DNA of 34,310 bases, from NCBI GenBank assembly GCA_039800325.1, contig JBDLQY010000215.1, forward strand, positions 1-34,310, written 5' to 3'. The translations under genes were made by a program, and so were the position numbers. Origin of the DNA: SYIM01 sp039800325. Lineage in GTDB: Bacteria > Pseudomonadota > Gammaproteobacteria > Burkholderiales > Burkholderiaceae_E. Shown piece by piece: positions 7,667 through 15,870 of this stretch (its first letter is position 1; each line of letters begins with the position of its first letter). Below the pieces are notes generated by a model. That model was given only the letters and a program-made list of their open reading frames with translations. It was not told the DNA's origin and did no database searches.

Positions 7667-8145
7667 GGCCGCACCTCGGGTGTCTTCAGCGTCTGCAAAA
7701 AAGCGACCACATCTTCAATCTGCTGCGCATCGAGCAGGGTCTTGCCACGACGGTTGGAAGCCACCCGGGCTGCTGGATCAGCAACAAAATAGGCCGGCAT
7801 GACCGAATCAGGATTGAGCGCTCGGGTGTTGACGATTCGACTGCGTAACTGACCGGCGTCCCAGCGCGCCCCAGCGCCCTGCAGTGATGGCGCGATCGTG
7901 CCCTGCTGTGGTGCTTCGGGAAATGGACCACTATGACATAGAAGGCACAGGCCCAGGCTGCGATCCGCGACGATGGCGCGACCACGGACCGGATCGCCCG
8001 GCTGCCCGCTAAGCGGCGCATCAATACGCTCAAGCGCACCGGCTGGTGCCACCATCATCATGCCACTGACAACACCAAACGTTACGCGACTCAATGCGAT
8101 CCGATAGGCCCAAGACAGCACGGCTAACGCTTCCCCATGAATCAC
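7663..8145 (-). CDS. soxX: Sulfur-oxidation c-type cytochrome SoxX
   Basis: SoxX is the monohaem subunit of the SoxAX cytochrome, which loads sulfur substrates onto SoxY and passes electrons to the respiratory chain. The 160-residue protein has a hydrophobic signal region (about residues 18-37) and one haem motif, CLLCH (67-71). The SVMPAYF segment contains the likely distal methionine ligand (Met116), and the C-terminal helix (IEDVVAFLQTLK) is typical. The start is a GTG at 8145, only 15 bases after the molybdenum-hydroxylase stop, with an AGG close upstream. This spacing ties soxX to the upstream iorAB-like genes. An internal ATG run near residues 29-31 would destroy the signal peptide and is unlikely. 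Confidence 0.93.
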   Translation of the reverse strand: MIHGEALAVLSWAYRIALSRVTFGVVSGMMMVAPAGALERIDAPLSGQPGDPVRGRAIVADRSLGLCLLCHSGPFPEAPQQGTIAPSLQGAGARWDAGQLRSRIVNTRALNPDSVMPAYFVADPAARVASNRRGKTLLDAQQIEDVVAFLQTLKTPEVRP

Positions 8146-8160
8146 GCAGCCTGCCGAGGC

Positions 8161-10449
8161 TCAGGCCCGCGCCAGGCTCTGCCCCGCCAACGGCAAACGT
8201 CGGATGCGCTTACCAGTGGCGGTAAAAATAGCATTAAGCACCGCAGGGGCTGCGACTGCAATCGTCGGTTCACCCACCCCACCCCAGAATCCGCCCGAGG
8301 GCATCACAATGGTTTCGACCTTGGGCATGTGACGCATCATGACGACCGGATACTGATGAAAATTCGCCTGTTCCATTCGCCCGTCGCGCTGGGTGCATTG
8401 TCCGAATAAGGCGGCCGACAGTCCGTACGCGAATGAGCCCTCAACCTGAGCCTCGATCTGCTGAGGATTGACGGCGTGACCGCAATCGGTCGCGGCCACG
8501 ATGCGGTGAATAATGAGCTCACCCGCCGCACTCACCGAGATCTCGGCACAGGCGGCCACGTAGCTGCCAAAACCGTGAGTCTGCGCAAGGCCTCGGAATA
8601 CCTTCATGCCGTTGACATCGGTCGCGGGCGTCGACCAGCCAACCCTCTGTGCAACCGCCTCAAGCACCGCTCGGTGTCGCGGATGCGAGTGCATCAAGGC
8701 CAGACGCAGCGCGAGGGGATCCTGTCCGGTTGCGGCAGCAATTTCGTCCAGGAAGCACTCGACATAGATGGCGTTCTGATTCAGATTCACACCACGCCAG
8801 AATCCGGGGGGTACCGACGGATTACGCATGGCGTGATCAATCAACAGATTGGGAATGCTGTACCCAAAGGCTGCTTCAGCTCCTCCAGGATTGAGGCCCT
8901 GAAACACCACAGGATCGCGGCCGTCACGCACATTCGCCGGGAAGACGCCGGCCAGGATTGACTGACCGACAATACGCATGTGCAAGGCGGTGAGCCTGCC
9001 CTGATCATCCAGTCCTGCAGTCAGCTTGCATTGAGTCACCGGATGGAAGCGCCCGTGCAGCATGTCTTCCTCGCGAGACCACAGCAGCTTTACCGGAACG
9101 CCGGGCATCTGGCGCGCTATCTGCACGGCCTGTCGCACCCAATCATGCACCGCCCCACGCCGCCCAAAGCCACCGCCCAGCGGCAGCTTGTAGACCTCGC
9201 ACTGACCCGGCGCCAGACCTGACGCCTCAGCAGCTGCAGCCAATGCCGCCTCACCGTTCTGCGTGGGCGTCCAGACCTCGCAACGCTCTGCGGTCACGCG
9301 GGCCACTGCATTCATCGGCTCCATGGTCGCGTGATTCTGGTGAGGATAGGCGTAAACAGCCTCGACCCGCCGGGCTGCTGAGGCGAGTGCCGCCCGTGCA
9401 TCACCCGTCTGGTTACCGACGACAGCCTCAGGAGCGTCAAGCGCGACGCGCAGGACCTGCTCAAAGGACTCACTGGAATGTGTTGCATTGGGCCCAAGGT
9501 CCCAGTCAACGGGCAGGGCATCGAGTGCGGTCTTGGCCTGCCACCAATGATCAGCGATGACGGCTACCGCATAGTCACCCACCCGAACCACTTTCCGGAT
9601 ACCGCGCCGCTGCATCACCGCCGACTCGTCGAAGCGTAGCAACTTGCCCCCGAAAACGGGGCAGGCGCGGATAGCCGCGTTGAGCATGCCGGGCAATTGC
9701 AGGTCAGCCCCGTAGACCAGCGAGCCATTCGTCTTCTCAACGGTGTCGATTCGGGCCAATCGGCGGCCGGCAATCTGCCATGACGATGGGTTCTTGAGCG
9801 GAACCTCAGCGGGCACGGGCAAACGGGCTGCGTCGGCGGCCACCTCTCCGTAGCGAAAGCTGCGTCCCGTCGGCGTATGTGTGATGACGCCGCGCATGAC
9901 GCTGCACTGAGAGGCCGGCACGCCCCAGCGATCAGCCGCCGCCTGAACCAACATGACGCGCGCGGCGGCACCGCCCTGGCGTACATATTGATGCGACTCG
10001 CGAATGCCGCGGCTGCCACCTGTAGAAAAATTACCCCATACGCGCTGCCGTCGGAGATTCTCGCCGGGCGTGGGATACTCGGTACGCACGCGAGCCCAGT
10101 CGCATTCCAGCTCTTCGGCCACCAACTGCGCAAGGCCTGTCAGCGTGCCCTGCCCCATCTCAGACCGGGCAATTCGGATCACAACGCTATCGTCGGGGTG
10201 CACCACCACCCAGGCATTGATCTCGGGCGGCGAGACAGGTGTAGATGAGCCCTGAGCCACCGCAAAGGGAATGTGAAAGCCCAGGGACAGTCCGCCCGCA
10301 GCCGAGGCCGCCAGAAACCGTCTGCGCGACCGGCTGAATGGCGCGTCCCCTGCAGATTGCTGCATGCCGCCTACTCTCGGCCCGTCGACTGAAGGCGCCG
10401 GCGACGGTACTGCGCCAAGTGGGTTCTGCGAAAGCGTCTCTTGGTTCAT
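8161..10449 (-). CDS. Molybdopterin-binding large subunit of an exported xanthine-dehydrogenase-family hydroxylase (isoquinoline 1-oxidoreductase beta type)
   Basis: The 762-residue protein is the molybdenum-cofactor subunit of an IorB-type hydroxylase. Such enzymes hydroxylate N-heterocycles or oxidise aldehydes using water. A twin-arginine signal (SRRRFLAASAAGG, about residues 41-53) sends the folded complex to the periplasm. Recognisable cofactor-binding parts are PLGGGFGRRGAVHDW, GFWRGVNLNQNAIYVECFLDE and GGFWGGVGEPTIAVAAPAV, in which Glu727 is the expected catalytic glutamate. The gene overlaps the small-subunit gene by four bases (ATGA at 10446-10449). Related periplasmic enzymes usually pass electrons to a multihaem cytochrome subunit. 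None is encoded here, but soxX follows after 15 bases. The substrate cannot be read from the sequence. Confidence 0.9.
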   Translation of the reverse strand: MNQETLSQNPLGAVPSPAPSVDGPRVGGMQQSAGDAPFSRSRRRFLAASAAGGLSLGFHIPFAVAQGSSTPVSPPEINAWVVVHPDDSVVIRIARSEMGQGTLTGLAQLVAEELECDWARVRTEYPTPGENLRRQRVWGNFSTGGSRGIRESHQYVRQGGAAARVMLVQAAADRWGVPASQCSVMRGVITHTPTGRSFRYGEVAADAARLPVPAEVPLKNPSSWQIAGRRLARIDTVEKTNGSLVYGADLQLPGMLNAAIRACPVFGGKLLRFDESAVMQRRGIRKVVRVGDYAVAVIADHWWQAKTALDALPVDWDLGPNATHSSESFEQVLRVALDAPEAVVGNQTGDARAALASAARRVEAVYAYPHQNHATMEPMNAVARVTAERCEVWTPTQNGEAALAAAAEASGLAPGQCEVYKLPLGGGFGRRGAVHDWVRQAVQIARQMPGVPVKLLWSREEDMLHGRFHPVTQCKLTAGLDDQGRLTALHMRIVGQSILAGVFPANVRDGRDPVVFQGLNPGGAEAAFGYSIPNLLIDHAMRNPSVPPGFWRGVNLNQNAIYVECFLDEIAAATGQDPLALRLALMHSHPRHRAVLEAVAQRVGWSTPATDVNGMKVFRGLAQTHGFGSYVAACAEISVSAAGELIIHRIVAATDCGHAVNPQQIEAQVEGSFAYGLSAALFGQCTQRDGRMEQANFHQYPVVMMRHMPKVETIVMPSGGFWGGVGEPTIAVAAPAVLNAIFTATGKRIRRLPLAGQSLARA

Positions 10450-10949
10450 GTGACGCTCCCATCAGGATGCTCAATCGCCAGACCCGCTGCTCGCGGACTC
10501 CCCCCTTCAGCAACCACCTTGATAGCCGCCCTCACGCGGTTATACGTACCGCAACGGCAAATGTTGGTGATGGCCTCATCAATATCGCGATCGGTGGGCC
10601 GGGGTTTCTCGCGTAGCAGCGCCACCGTCGCCATGATCATGCCGCTCTGACAGTAACCGCATTGCGGCACGTCAAGCGCAACCCAGGCCTTTTGCACCGG
10701 GTGAGTTCCGTCGCGCGACAGCCCTTCAATGGTAACCACCTTCTGGCGTTCATTCACACTGGCCAGAGGTCGTGCGCAGCTGCGGGTGGGAACCCCGTCA
10801 ATATGGACGGTACAGGAGCCGCAGACTGCAATGCCGCAGCCGTACTTGGTTCCCGTAAGTCCCAGTTGTTCTCGAAGCACCCACAGTAAAGGCGTATCGG
10901 GGTCGGCATCGACGTCGCGAACAACGCCGTTGACATTCAACTTAACCAT
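10446..10949 (-). CDS. (2Fe-2S)-binding small subunit of the xanthine-dehydrogenase-family hydroxylase
   Basis: This 167-residue iron-sulfur protein is the electron-transfer partner of the following molybdopterin subunit. The plant-type 2Fe-2S cluster ligands are Cys38, Cys43, Cys46 and Cys58. The second, alpha-helical 2Fe-2S domain has Cys97, Cys100, Cys131 and Cys133 (QCGYCQSG and CRCGTYNR). It has no signal peptide and is presumably exported with the Tat-bearing large subunit. It is the first gene of the minus-strand run that continues through soxXYZA. The ATG at 10949 fits the family N-terminus (VNGV.R.VD.DPDTPLLW). Two palindromes lie in the 109-bp region upstream. Confidence 0.95.
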   Translation of the reverse strand: MVKLNVNGVVRDVDADPDTPLLWVLREQLGLTGTKYGCGIAVCGSCTVHIDGVPTRSCARPLASVNERQKVVTIEGLSRDGTHPVQKAWVALDVPQCGYCQSGMIMATVALLREKPRPTDRDIDEAITNICRCGTYNRVRAAIKVVAEGGSPRAAGLAIEHPDGSVT

Positions 10950-10968
10950 GGCAATCCCTTGGCTCGGT

Positions 10969-10980
10969 CCGGACGTCCGG
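10969..10980. promoter_or_regulatory. 12-bp perfect palindrome in the leader of the hydroxylase-sox operon
   Basis: CCGGACGTCCGG is a perfect dyad 20 bases upstream of the small-subunit ATG. Its position between the start codon and the second palindrome suggests an operator, but a chance GC-rich palindrome cannot be excluded. Confidence 0.4.
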
Positions 10981-11017
10981 TGTCTAGCCGTCGATTTAAG
11001 CAGCGTACGCCCAGCGC

Positions 11018-11032
11018 CGGGGAATTTCCCCG
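11018..11032. promoter_or_regulatory. 15-bp inverted repeat upstream of the hydroxylase-sox operon
   Basis: CGGGGAA-T-TTCCCCG is a perfect inverted repeat with a single-base centre. It lies 69 bases before the operon's first ATG and 26 bases from the antiporter stop. It is a plausible binding site for a dimeric regulator; no regulator gene lies directly beside it. It is not followed by a T run in either direction, so it is not a normal terminator. Confidence 0.45.
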
Positions 11033-11058
11033 CTCAAATAGGGGACTTAAATGACCTT

Positions 11059-12282
11059 CTATTGGTCATGCCGCAGTTGCGCGTAAGCCTTGCGCGCATC
11101 AGCGGGCATTGCAATATTGAGCAATATGGGCGAGAGCAGCGTGGTCACGACACCCATCAGCACCAACGCGGAAAACATCACTGGCCCAATGAAACCACGA
11201 TCGAAGGCGATGCCTGCCACCACCAGCTCCATGACCCCACGACCGTTGAGAATGGCCCCAAGCGCCAGAGCCTGGCTGTGCGTCATGCCTGCCAACCGCC
11301 CTCCCAACCATCCTGCAAAGACCTTGCTGGCGATCGATACCAGCAACACCGACATCACAAAGCCGATCTCATCGAGCGGCGGAAAGCGAAACTCCAGGCC
11401 GAGATCAGCGAAAAAAATAGGCGCGAGAAACCCTGCTGTGACGGCTGCCAGCGTGTGGCGTAACTCTTCATAGCGTTGCGCAGTGAAGTGCCGCTTGTCG
11501 AGTAATAAGGCACCGAAAAACGCGCCGATGATCACGTGAAATCCCAGGGTCTCGCTCACCATACCGAAGAACAGCACGAACACCACCACCGCACCGAACA
11601 AGGCTTCCGCGCCAAAGGTTTTCACCACACGCTCGGGCAGCAGGGTGATGTTGATACCACGCCGCTCGGCGAACACGATGAGCGTGTTGACGCCCAAGAC
11701 CAGCAGCAGCAGACCCGCCAGTTTGACCGCCGCGAGCGCCCCACTGGCCACTAGCTCAGGGATGCCCGACTCTGCTGGCAGGGCCAGCACTACACCGACA
11801 ATAAACAGCGCCAGCAGATCATTCAGGATGGCCGTGGCGATGGCGTATCGCGCAATCGGCGTTTCAAGCAGGTTGAGATCAGCCAAAATCTTCACGGCAA
11901 CCGGTAAAGCCGTGATGGCAATACACAGACCCAGAAAAATCATGCGCATCGCATCGAGTCCGAAGACCTCGGCAATCAACAGACCAGAGCCGAAGGGCAG
12001 GACAAAACCCAGCGTCGCGATCACCAGGCCGGGCCCCTTCATGGCACGCACCACGCTGGCAAGATCCATCTCCAGGCCTGCGGCCAGCACCACCAGAAAC
12101 ACCGCCAGCGCAGAAATACCCGAAAGCGCGGCACTCGGTTCGATAAAACCCAGCACCGCTGGTCCCAACACGACACCGGCCAGCATCTCTCCGACCACCG
12201 CCGGCTGGTTATAGCGAGCAAACAGATGTCCCATCAGCCTGGCGGTGATGATGAGGACGAGCAGACTGGTCAATAACTCCAT
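11059..12282 (-). CDS. CPA2-family cation/proton antiporter
   Basis: The 407-residue integral membrane protein is almost entirely hydrophobic helices, consistent with the 12-13 helix Kef/Na+/H+ exchanger fold. Readable family parts are NQPAVVGEMLAGVVLGP near the N-terminus and the ion-site helix ATAILNDLLALF, with an Asn154-Asp155 pair. ALGAILNGRGVMELVVAGIA lies near the C-terminus. There is no cytosolic RCK/TrkA-N domain, so it is the short form. A single acidic residue in the ion site is typical of electroneutral exchangers, but whether K+ or Na+ is moved cannot be told. It starts 23 bases after the stop of an ABC-type binding protein gene on the same strand and is probably cotranscribed with it. 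Confidence 0.9.
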   Translation of the reverse strand: MELLTSLLVLIITARLMGHLFARYNQPAVVGEMLAGVVLGPAVLGFIEPSAALSGISALAVFLVVLAAGLEMDLASVVRAMKGPGLVIATLGFVLPFGSGLLIAEVFGLDAMRMIFLGLCIAITALPVAVKILADLNLLETPIARYAIATAILNDLLALFIVGVVLALPAESGIPELVASGALAAVKLAGLLLLVLGVNTLIVFAERRGINITLLPERVVKTFGAEALFGAVVVFVLFFGMVSETLGFHVIIGAFFGALLLDKRHFTAQRYEELRHTLAAVTAGFLAPIFFADLGLEFRFPPLDEIGFVMSVLLVSIASKVFAGWLGGRLAGMTHSQALALGAILNGRGVMELVVAGIAFDRGFIGPVMFSALVLMGVVTTLLSPILLNIAMPADARKAYAQLRHDQ

Positions 12283-12305
12283 GAACTCAATTCGTGGGGT
12301 GCGTA

Positions 12306-13307
12306 TTAGCGCGCGCCGCGCACGGGTGCGGCCAGAAACCTGAGATCGGTCACCTTACCCCACTCCACAGGTTCGGGATCAATGGCACGCACGCGCTCCA
12401 GACCTTTAACCATGACCGTCATACCCTCCTCGTCCAAGCCGCCAAGGCTCCAGTAGGTGCCGGACGCGCTGAGCAGATGGTCGATCACGGCGCGGGCCAC
12501 CGTCTCATCCATCGAGTATTCCCCCGCCATGATGAGGGCCGCATCCTGGGGTCTGGTGCGGATAAATTCGACGCCGCGACGGCGAGCCTCGAGGATGCCA
12601 CGGAGCACACGAGGACTTTTCTCGATGAAATCGCGTTTCACGACACCCACGGTTTGAACCAGCCGCGGTGCAATATCAGCCGACGTCCAGACTCGCCGGT
12701 ATTGATAGCGTTCACGGCTGTAGGCGGGCTCAGTGATGTAGGCAAGGTCAACGCCGCCATCGCGCAAAGCAGCGAGGCCAGCGGCCATGCTGCCCATAGC
12801 CTTGCGCTCAACGCGGCCGACGAGCCCATGGGTTTCCAGCATCATCGAGGTGATGATGTCAGTCACGGATCGTGGCCCGGCATAGGCCAGCTTACGACCG
12901 GCCAAATCACCGTACTGAGTGATCGTTGCATCGCTGCGTCGGCAGACCCAGACCTGGTCTGCAACGCTATGAACGCCGCCATGGATGATCGCGATGTCCA
13001 GACCCTTACGAATCGCCACAATCGCCGAAGCGAGACTGACCTCTCCATAAGGAACCTCGGAGGCCATCGCATTACGAAGCGTTGCACCGCCCCCCGCAGA
13101 GCCGATGAAGCCACGCACCTCAAGCCCTGCCAACTCGCGAAACCAGCCCTTGTTCAGGGCCACAGCGAAGGGCAGCCCGTACATTCCCGTGCCAAAGTGG
13201 GTGACGGTAAGGTCGACCTGTTGCGCGCGGACTGTTACAGGCAACACAGACGTCGCTGCGGCGCTTAACAAAGCCCCTCTCATGAACGAGCGCCTATGCT
13301 GGCGCAT
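12306..13307 (-). CDS. Orphan SsuA/THI5-like ABC transporter substrate-binding protein
   Basis: This 333-residue exported protein belongs to the NMT1/THI5-SsuA-TauA group of binding proteins for sulfonates, nitrate, pyrimidines or similar small anions. A twin-arginine-like signal (HRRSFMRGALLSAAATSVLP) precedes a mature part beginning near AQQVDLTV. The segment FAVALNKGWFRELAGLEVRGF is the family's N-lobe signature, and the GRKLAYAGPRSVTD segment is the usual second-half ligand-binding loop. No permease or ATPase gene of the matching type is nearby. Instead a CPA2 antiporter follows after 23 bases. The gene is divergent from the aldo/keto reductase. The ligand is unknown; a sulfonate would fit the sox genes nearby, but that is only a guess. 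Confidence 0.85.
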   Translation of the reverse strand: MRQHRRSFMRGALLSAAATSVLPVTVRAQQVDLTVTHFGTGMYGLPFAVALNKGWFRELAGLEVRGFIGSAGGGATLRNAMASEVPYGEVSLASAIVAIRKGLDIAIIHGGVHSVADQVWVCRRSDATITQYGDLAGRKLAYAGPRSVTDIITSMMLETHGLVGRVERKAMGSMAAGLAALRDGGVDLAYITEPAYSRERYQYRRVWTSADIAPRLVQTVGVVKRDFIEKSPRVLRGILEARRRGVEFIRTRPQDAALIMAGEYSMDETVARAVIDHLLSASGTYWSLGGLDEEGMTVMVKGLERVRAIDPEPVEWGKVTDLRFLAAPVRGAR

Positions 13308-13403
13308 GCAAGCCTCCGGCAGATCGGCAGTGGAATCAACCAGTATAGCGATGCGTAAAGGCTGCCTGTTAAGATCGCGCGCCTCAGACTTTGGAGAGTC
13401 CCC

Positions 13404-14450
13404 ATGAGTACGCTCTGCGAACGTATCGAATTAGCGCCGGGTTACACCGTTTCGCGCCTGGTCAAGGGGGGCTGGCATTTGGCTGGTGGTCATGGCCCAG
13501 TTGACCGGGCTCAGGCGATTCAGGATATGGCGGAGTTCGTACGGGCGGGCATCACCACGTTTGACTGCGCCGATCATTACACAGGGGTCGAGGAGCTGAT
13601 CGGTGACTTCCGCGCTGCCCATCCAGCGCTCGGCCAGCAGGTGCAAATTCATACCAAGTGCGTACCTGATTACGATCGCATGACGAGCTGCGACGCCACC
13701 TATCTTCAAAGTATCATCGATCGCTCACTAACGCGATTGCAAACCGATTGCCTCGATCTGGTGCAGTTCCACTGGTGGAACTACAGCGTGCCTGGTTATG
13801 TCGAGGCCATGCAGGCGCTCGACAATATGCGACAGGCCGGCAAAATCCGTTTTCTGGGGCTGAACAACTCGAATGTTGCCCGCACGCGCGAACTGCTTGA
13901 TGCCGGCATCCCCCTGCTGAGCACCCAGGTTCAGTATTCGTGCATTGACACGCGGCCCGAGAAGGGCCTGGTCGAGCTGTGCCAACAACGCGGTGTCCAC
14001 CTGCTGTGTTACGGCTCACTCGCGGGCGGTTTCATGGCCCGCCGCTGGCTGAATCAGCCGGAACCGTTTGAGCCCCTGGAAAACCGGTCCCTGACCAAAT
14101 ACAAACTGATTATCGAGGACGCCGGCGGCTGGACCTGGTTTCAAAAGCTGCTCGCACTGCTCGGCGACATTGCCCGAGAACACGACGTCGATCTGCCTCA
14201 GGTTGCGACCCGTTGGGTGCTCGACCAGACGCAGGCCGCCTGCGCCATCGTAGGCGCCACCTCGTCACGTCATCTGCAGGCCAATCTTCGCGCCAGCGGT
14301 CTCGCGTTGACCGCCCGCGATCACGCCCGCATTCGTGCTCTTATGAATAGTCGCGAGCCGGTACCGGGCGATGTCTATGATCTAGAACGCGACAAGACGG
14401 GCCGACACGGTCGCATCATGCGCTACAACTTAAACGAGGGCAGACATTAA
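13404..14450 (+). CDS. Aldo/keto reductase
   Basis: The 348-residue cytoplasmic NAD(P)H-dependent oxidoreductase has the catalytic tetrad of the AKR superfamily: Asp54 and Tyr59 (FDCADHY), Lys85 (IHTKC) and His123 (VQFHWW). The GLNNSN and late IVGATSSRHLQANL segments are typical of cofactor-binding parts. The C-terminal extension after about residue 310, ending in RDKTGRHGRIMRYNLNEGRH, is longer than in short AKRs and resembles a fungal/bacterial subgroup whose substrates are mostly unknown. The ATG at 13404 has a GGAGAG ribosome-binding site. It is a single gene between the divergent binding-protein gene and the convergent amidohydrolase. The substrate cannot be assigned. Confidence 0.9.
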   Translation: MSTLCERIELAPGYTVSRLVKGGWHLAGGHGPVDRAQAIQDMAEFVRAGITTFDCADHYTGVEELIGDFRAAHPALGQQVQIHTKCVPDYDRMTSCDATYLQSIIDRSLTRLQTDCLDLVQFHWWNYSVPGYVEAMQALDNMRQAGKIRFLGLNNSNVARTRELLDAGIPLLSTQVQYSCIDTRPEKGLVELCQQRGVHLLCYGSLAGGFMARRWLNQPEPFEPLENRSLTKYKLIIEDAGGWTWFQKLLALLGDIAREHDVDLPQVATRWVLDQTQAACAIVGATSSRHLQANLRASGLALTARDHARIRALMNSREPVPGDVYDLERDKTGRHGRIMRYNLNEGRH

Positions 14451-14456
14451 ACGCGA

Positions 14457-14470
14457 AACGGGTACCCGTT
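14457..14470. repeat. 14-bp perfect palindrome between convergent genes
   Basis: AACGGGTACCCGTT lies six bases after the aldo/keto reductase stop in an 86-bp gap between convergent genes. It lacks a T run, so it is not a classic terminator. The rest of the gap shows only a weak GGGCT/AGCCC pairing. Confidence 0.5.
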
Positions 14471-14536
14471 GCACATGGGCTTTCAACAAGCGGGGTCGAG
14501 CCCTCGGCTACGCGGGAGCTGGAGGCCAAGCCTGAT

Positions 14537-15781
14537 TCAGTGAAGCGGTTTCACCACCCGGCCGCCCTGCATGATGAGGCGCAGCCGTTCGCCCTGACCC
14601 AGCAGGCAGTTGATATCCGTGAGAGGGTTACCGTCAATCAGCAGAATGTCTGCGCGCGCGCCGGGCACGATCTCGCCCAGAATGCCTTCGCGCCTGAGCA
14701 GGGCTGCCGCATGAATCGTCGCCGCCCGAATCGCCTCCAGGTTACCCAGCACTTCGGCCCGCAGTCGAAACTCTTCAGCCTGCAGGCGATGCGACTCGCC
14801 TAAGAGATCGCTGCCAAAAGCCATGGTCACGCCCGCTTCGCGAAAAATCTCAAGAGACCGCATGGCACCAGCCCGAGCGGTTTCAATCTTCGCAACCGAT
14901 TCAGCGGGCAGGCCCAGGGCCGCACCCTCACTGGCCAGGGCCTCATAAGTGATCACGGTTGGCACGGCGAAGGCCCCATGGCTTGCCATGATCTGTGCCG
15001 CCTCAGGCGTAACCAGGTTGCCATGCTCGATGCTGCGCACACCGCACTCCACCGCGCGCGCAATCGCCTTACCGGTATAGGCATGCGCCAGTACGTAGGT
15101 ATCTGAGTTGCTGGCCTCTTCGACGATGGTGGTGATTTCCTCTCGCGAGTAACCCAGAAAGTGAATCGGATCCGACGGTGAGGAAACCCCACCCGAGGCC
15201 ATGATCTTGATCTGCGAAGCCCCGCGCAGAATTTCTTCGCGTACCGCCAGTCGAACCGCATCAGTGCCGTCGACCACGCGCGCAAGCACCCCCACCTTGC
15301 TGGAACATGCGCAGGGCTCGATCACATCGGTCCGCCCGCGTCCGTCGCCGTGTCCGCCTGTTTGTGACAAAGCCTTGCCCGAGGCAAAAATGCGAGGCCC
15401 GACCATCATGCCTTCAGCAACCGCCGTATCAAACGAGCCGTCTGCGCCACCTGCATCGCGCACCGTCGTGAACCCGCGCATGAGCATGCCCTTCATGATG
15501 GGCATCGCGCGCAGGGCTGCGAACAAATTCGTCGAGCGCGCAGTCTGCGCGAAGTTGTAGCTGGAGGCGATCACATGCACGTGACAGTCAATCCAGCCCG
15601 GGGCCAGCGTAAAGCCCCGTGCGTCGATGACCTGATCGGCAGCCGGGGCCTGTCCCTGCGCACTGACCTCACGGACGGTATCGCCCTCTACCAGCACGCA
15701 CACGTTCTCTCGAATACAGCCGGCACGGGGATCCAGCAGGTTGGCGTGGTCAAACCGGATTCGGGTTGGGGCGGCGGTCAT
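14537..15781 (-). CDS. Metal-dependent amidohydrolase (Xaa-Pro dipeptidase / imidazolonepropionase-like)
   Basis: The 414-residue hydrolase has the full binuclear metal site of the amidohydrolase superfamily: His67 and His69 (DCHVH), Lys192 as the probable carbamylated lysine (IKIMASGGV), His233 (LAHAYT), His253 (IEHGN) and Asp325 (FGSDLL). This set matches the group that hydrolyses N-acyl-amino acids, Xaa-Pro dipeptides and carbamates. There is no signal peptide, so it is cytoplasmic. The ATG at 15781 has a GAAGG upstream. It lies 89 bases downstream of the mocR-like gene on the same strand and could act in the same pathway as the divergent catabolic operon, for example by cleaving an imported amide-linked substrate. 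That link is inferred from position only. Confidence 0.87.
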   Translation of the reverse strand: MTAAPTRIRFDHANLLDPRAGCIRENVCVLVEGDTVREVSAQGQAPAADQVIDARGFTLAPGWIDCHVHVIASSYNFAQTARSTNLFAALRAMPIMKGMLMRGFTTVRDAGGADGSFDTAVAEGMMVGPRIFASGKALSQTGGHGDGRGRTDVIEPCACSSKVGVLARVVDGTDAVRLAVREEILRGASQIKIMASGGVSSPSDPIHFLGYSREEITTIVEEASNSDTYVLAHAYTGKAIARAVECGVRSIEHGNLVTPEAAQIMASHGAFAVPTVITYEALASEGAALGLPAESVAKIETARAGAMRSLEIFREAGVTMAFGSDLLGESHRLQAEEFRLRAEVLGNLEAIRAATIHAAALLRREGILGEIVPGARADILLIDGNPLTDINCLLGQGERLRLIMQGGRVVKPLH

Positions 15782-15870
15782 GGTCAGCCTTCAAAAAATT
15801 TGTCTGTTGATTATCTTGCAGCAGTCGCGTTTGTTTGTCACACGACGGGTCTTGCGCTTGCAAGCAGCGC

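Noticed and set aside
11000..11020. Sigma-54-like promoter (TGGGCG...TGCTT) before the hydroxylase operon
   Set aside because: The spacing between the GG and GC elements is nine bases instead of ten and the flanking consensus is poor.
14451..14536. Possible tRNA or terminator in the convergent gap
   Set aside because: No cloverleaf can be drawn, and no stem with a T run is present; only a palindrome was kept.
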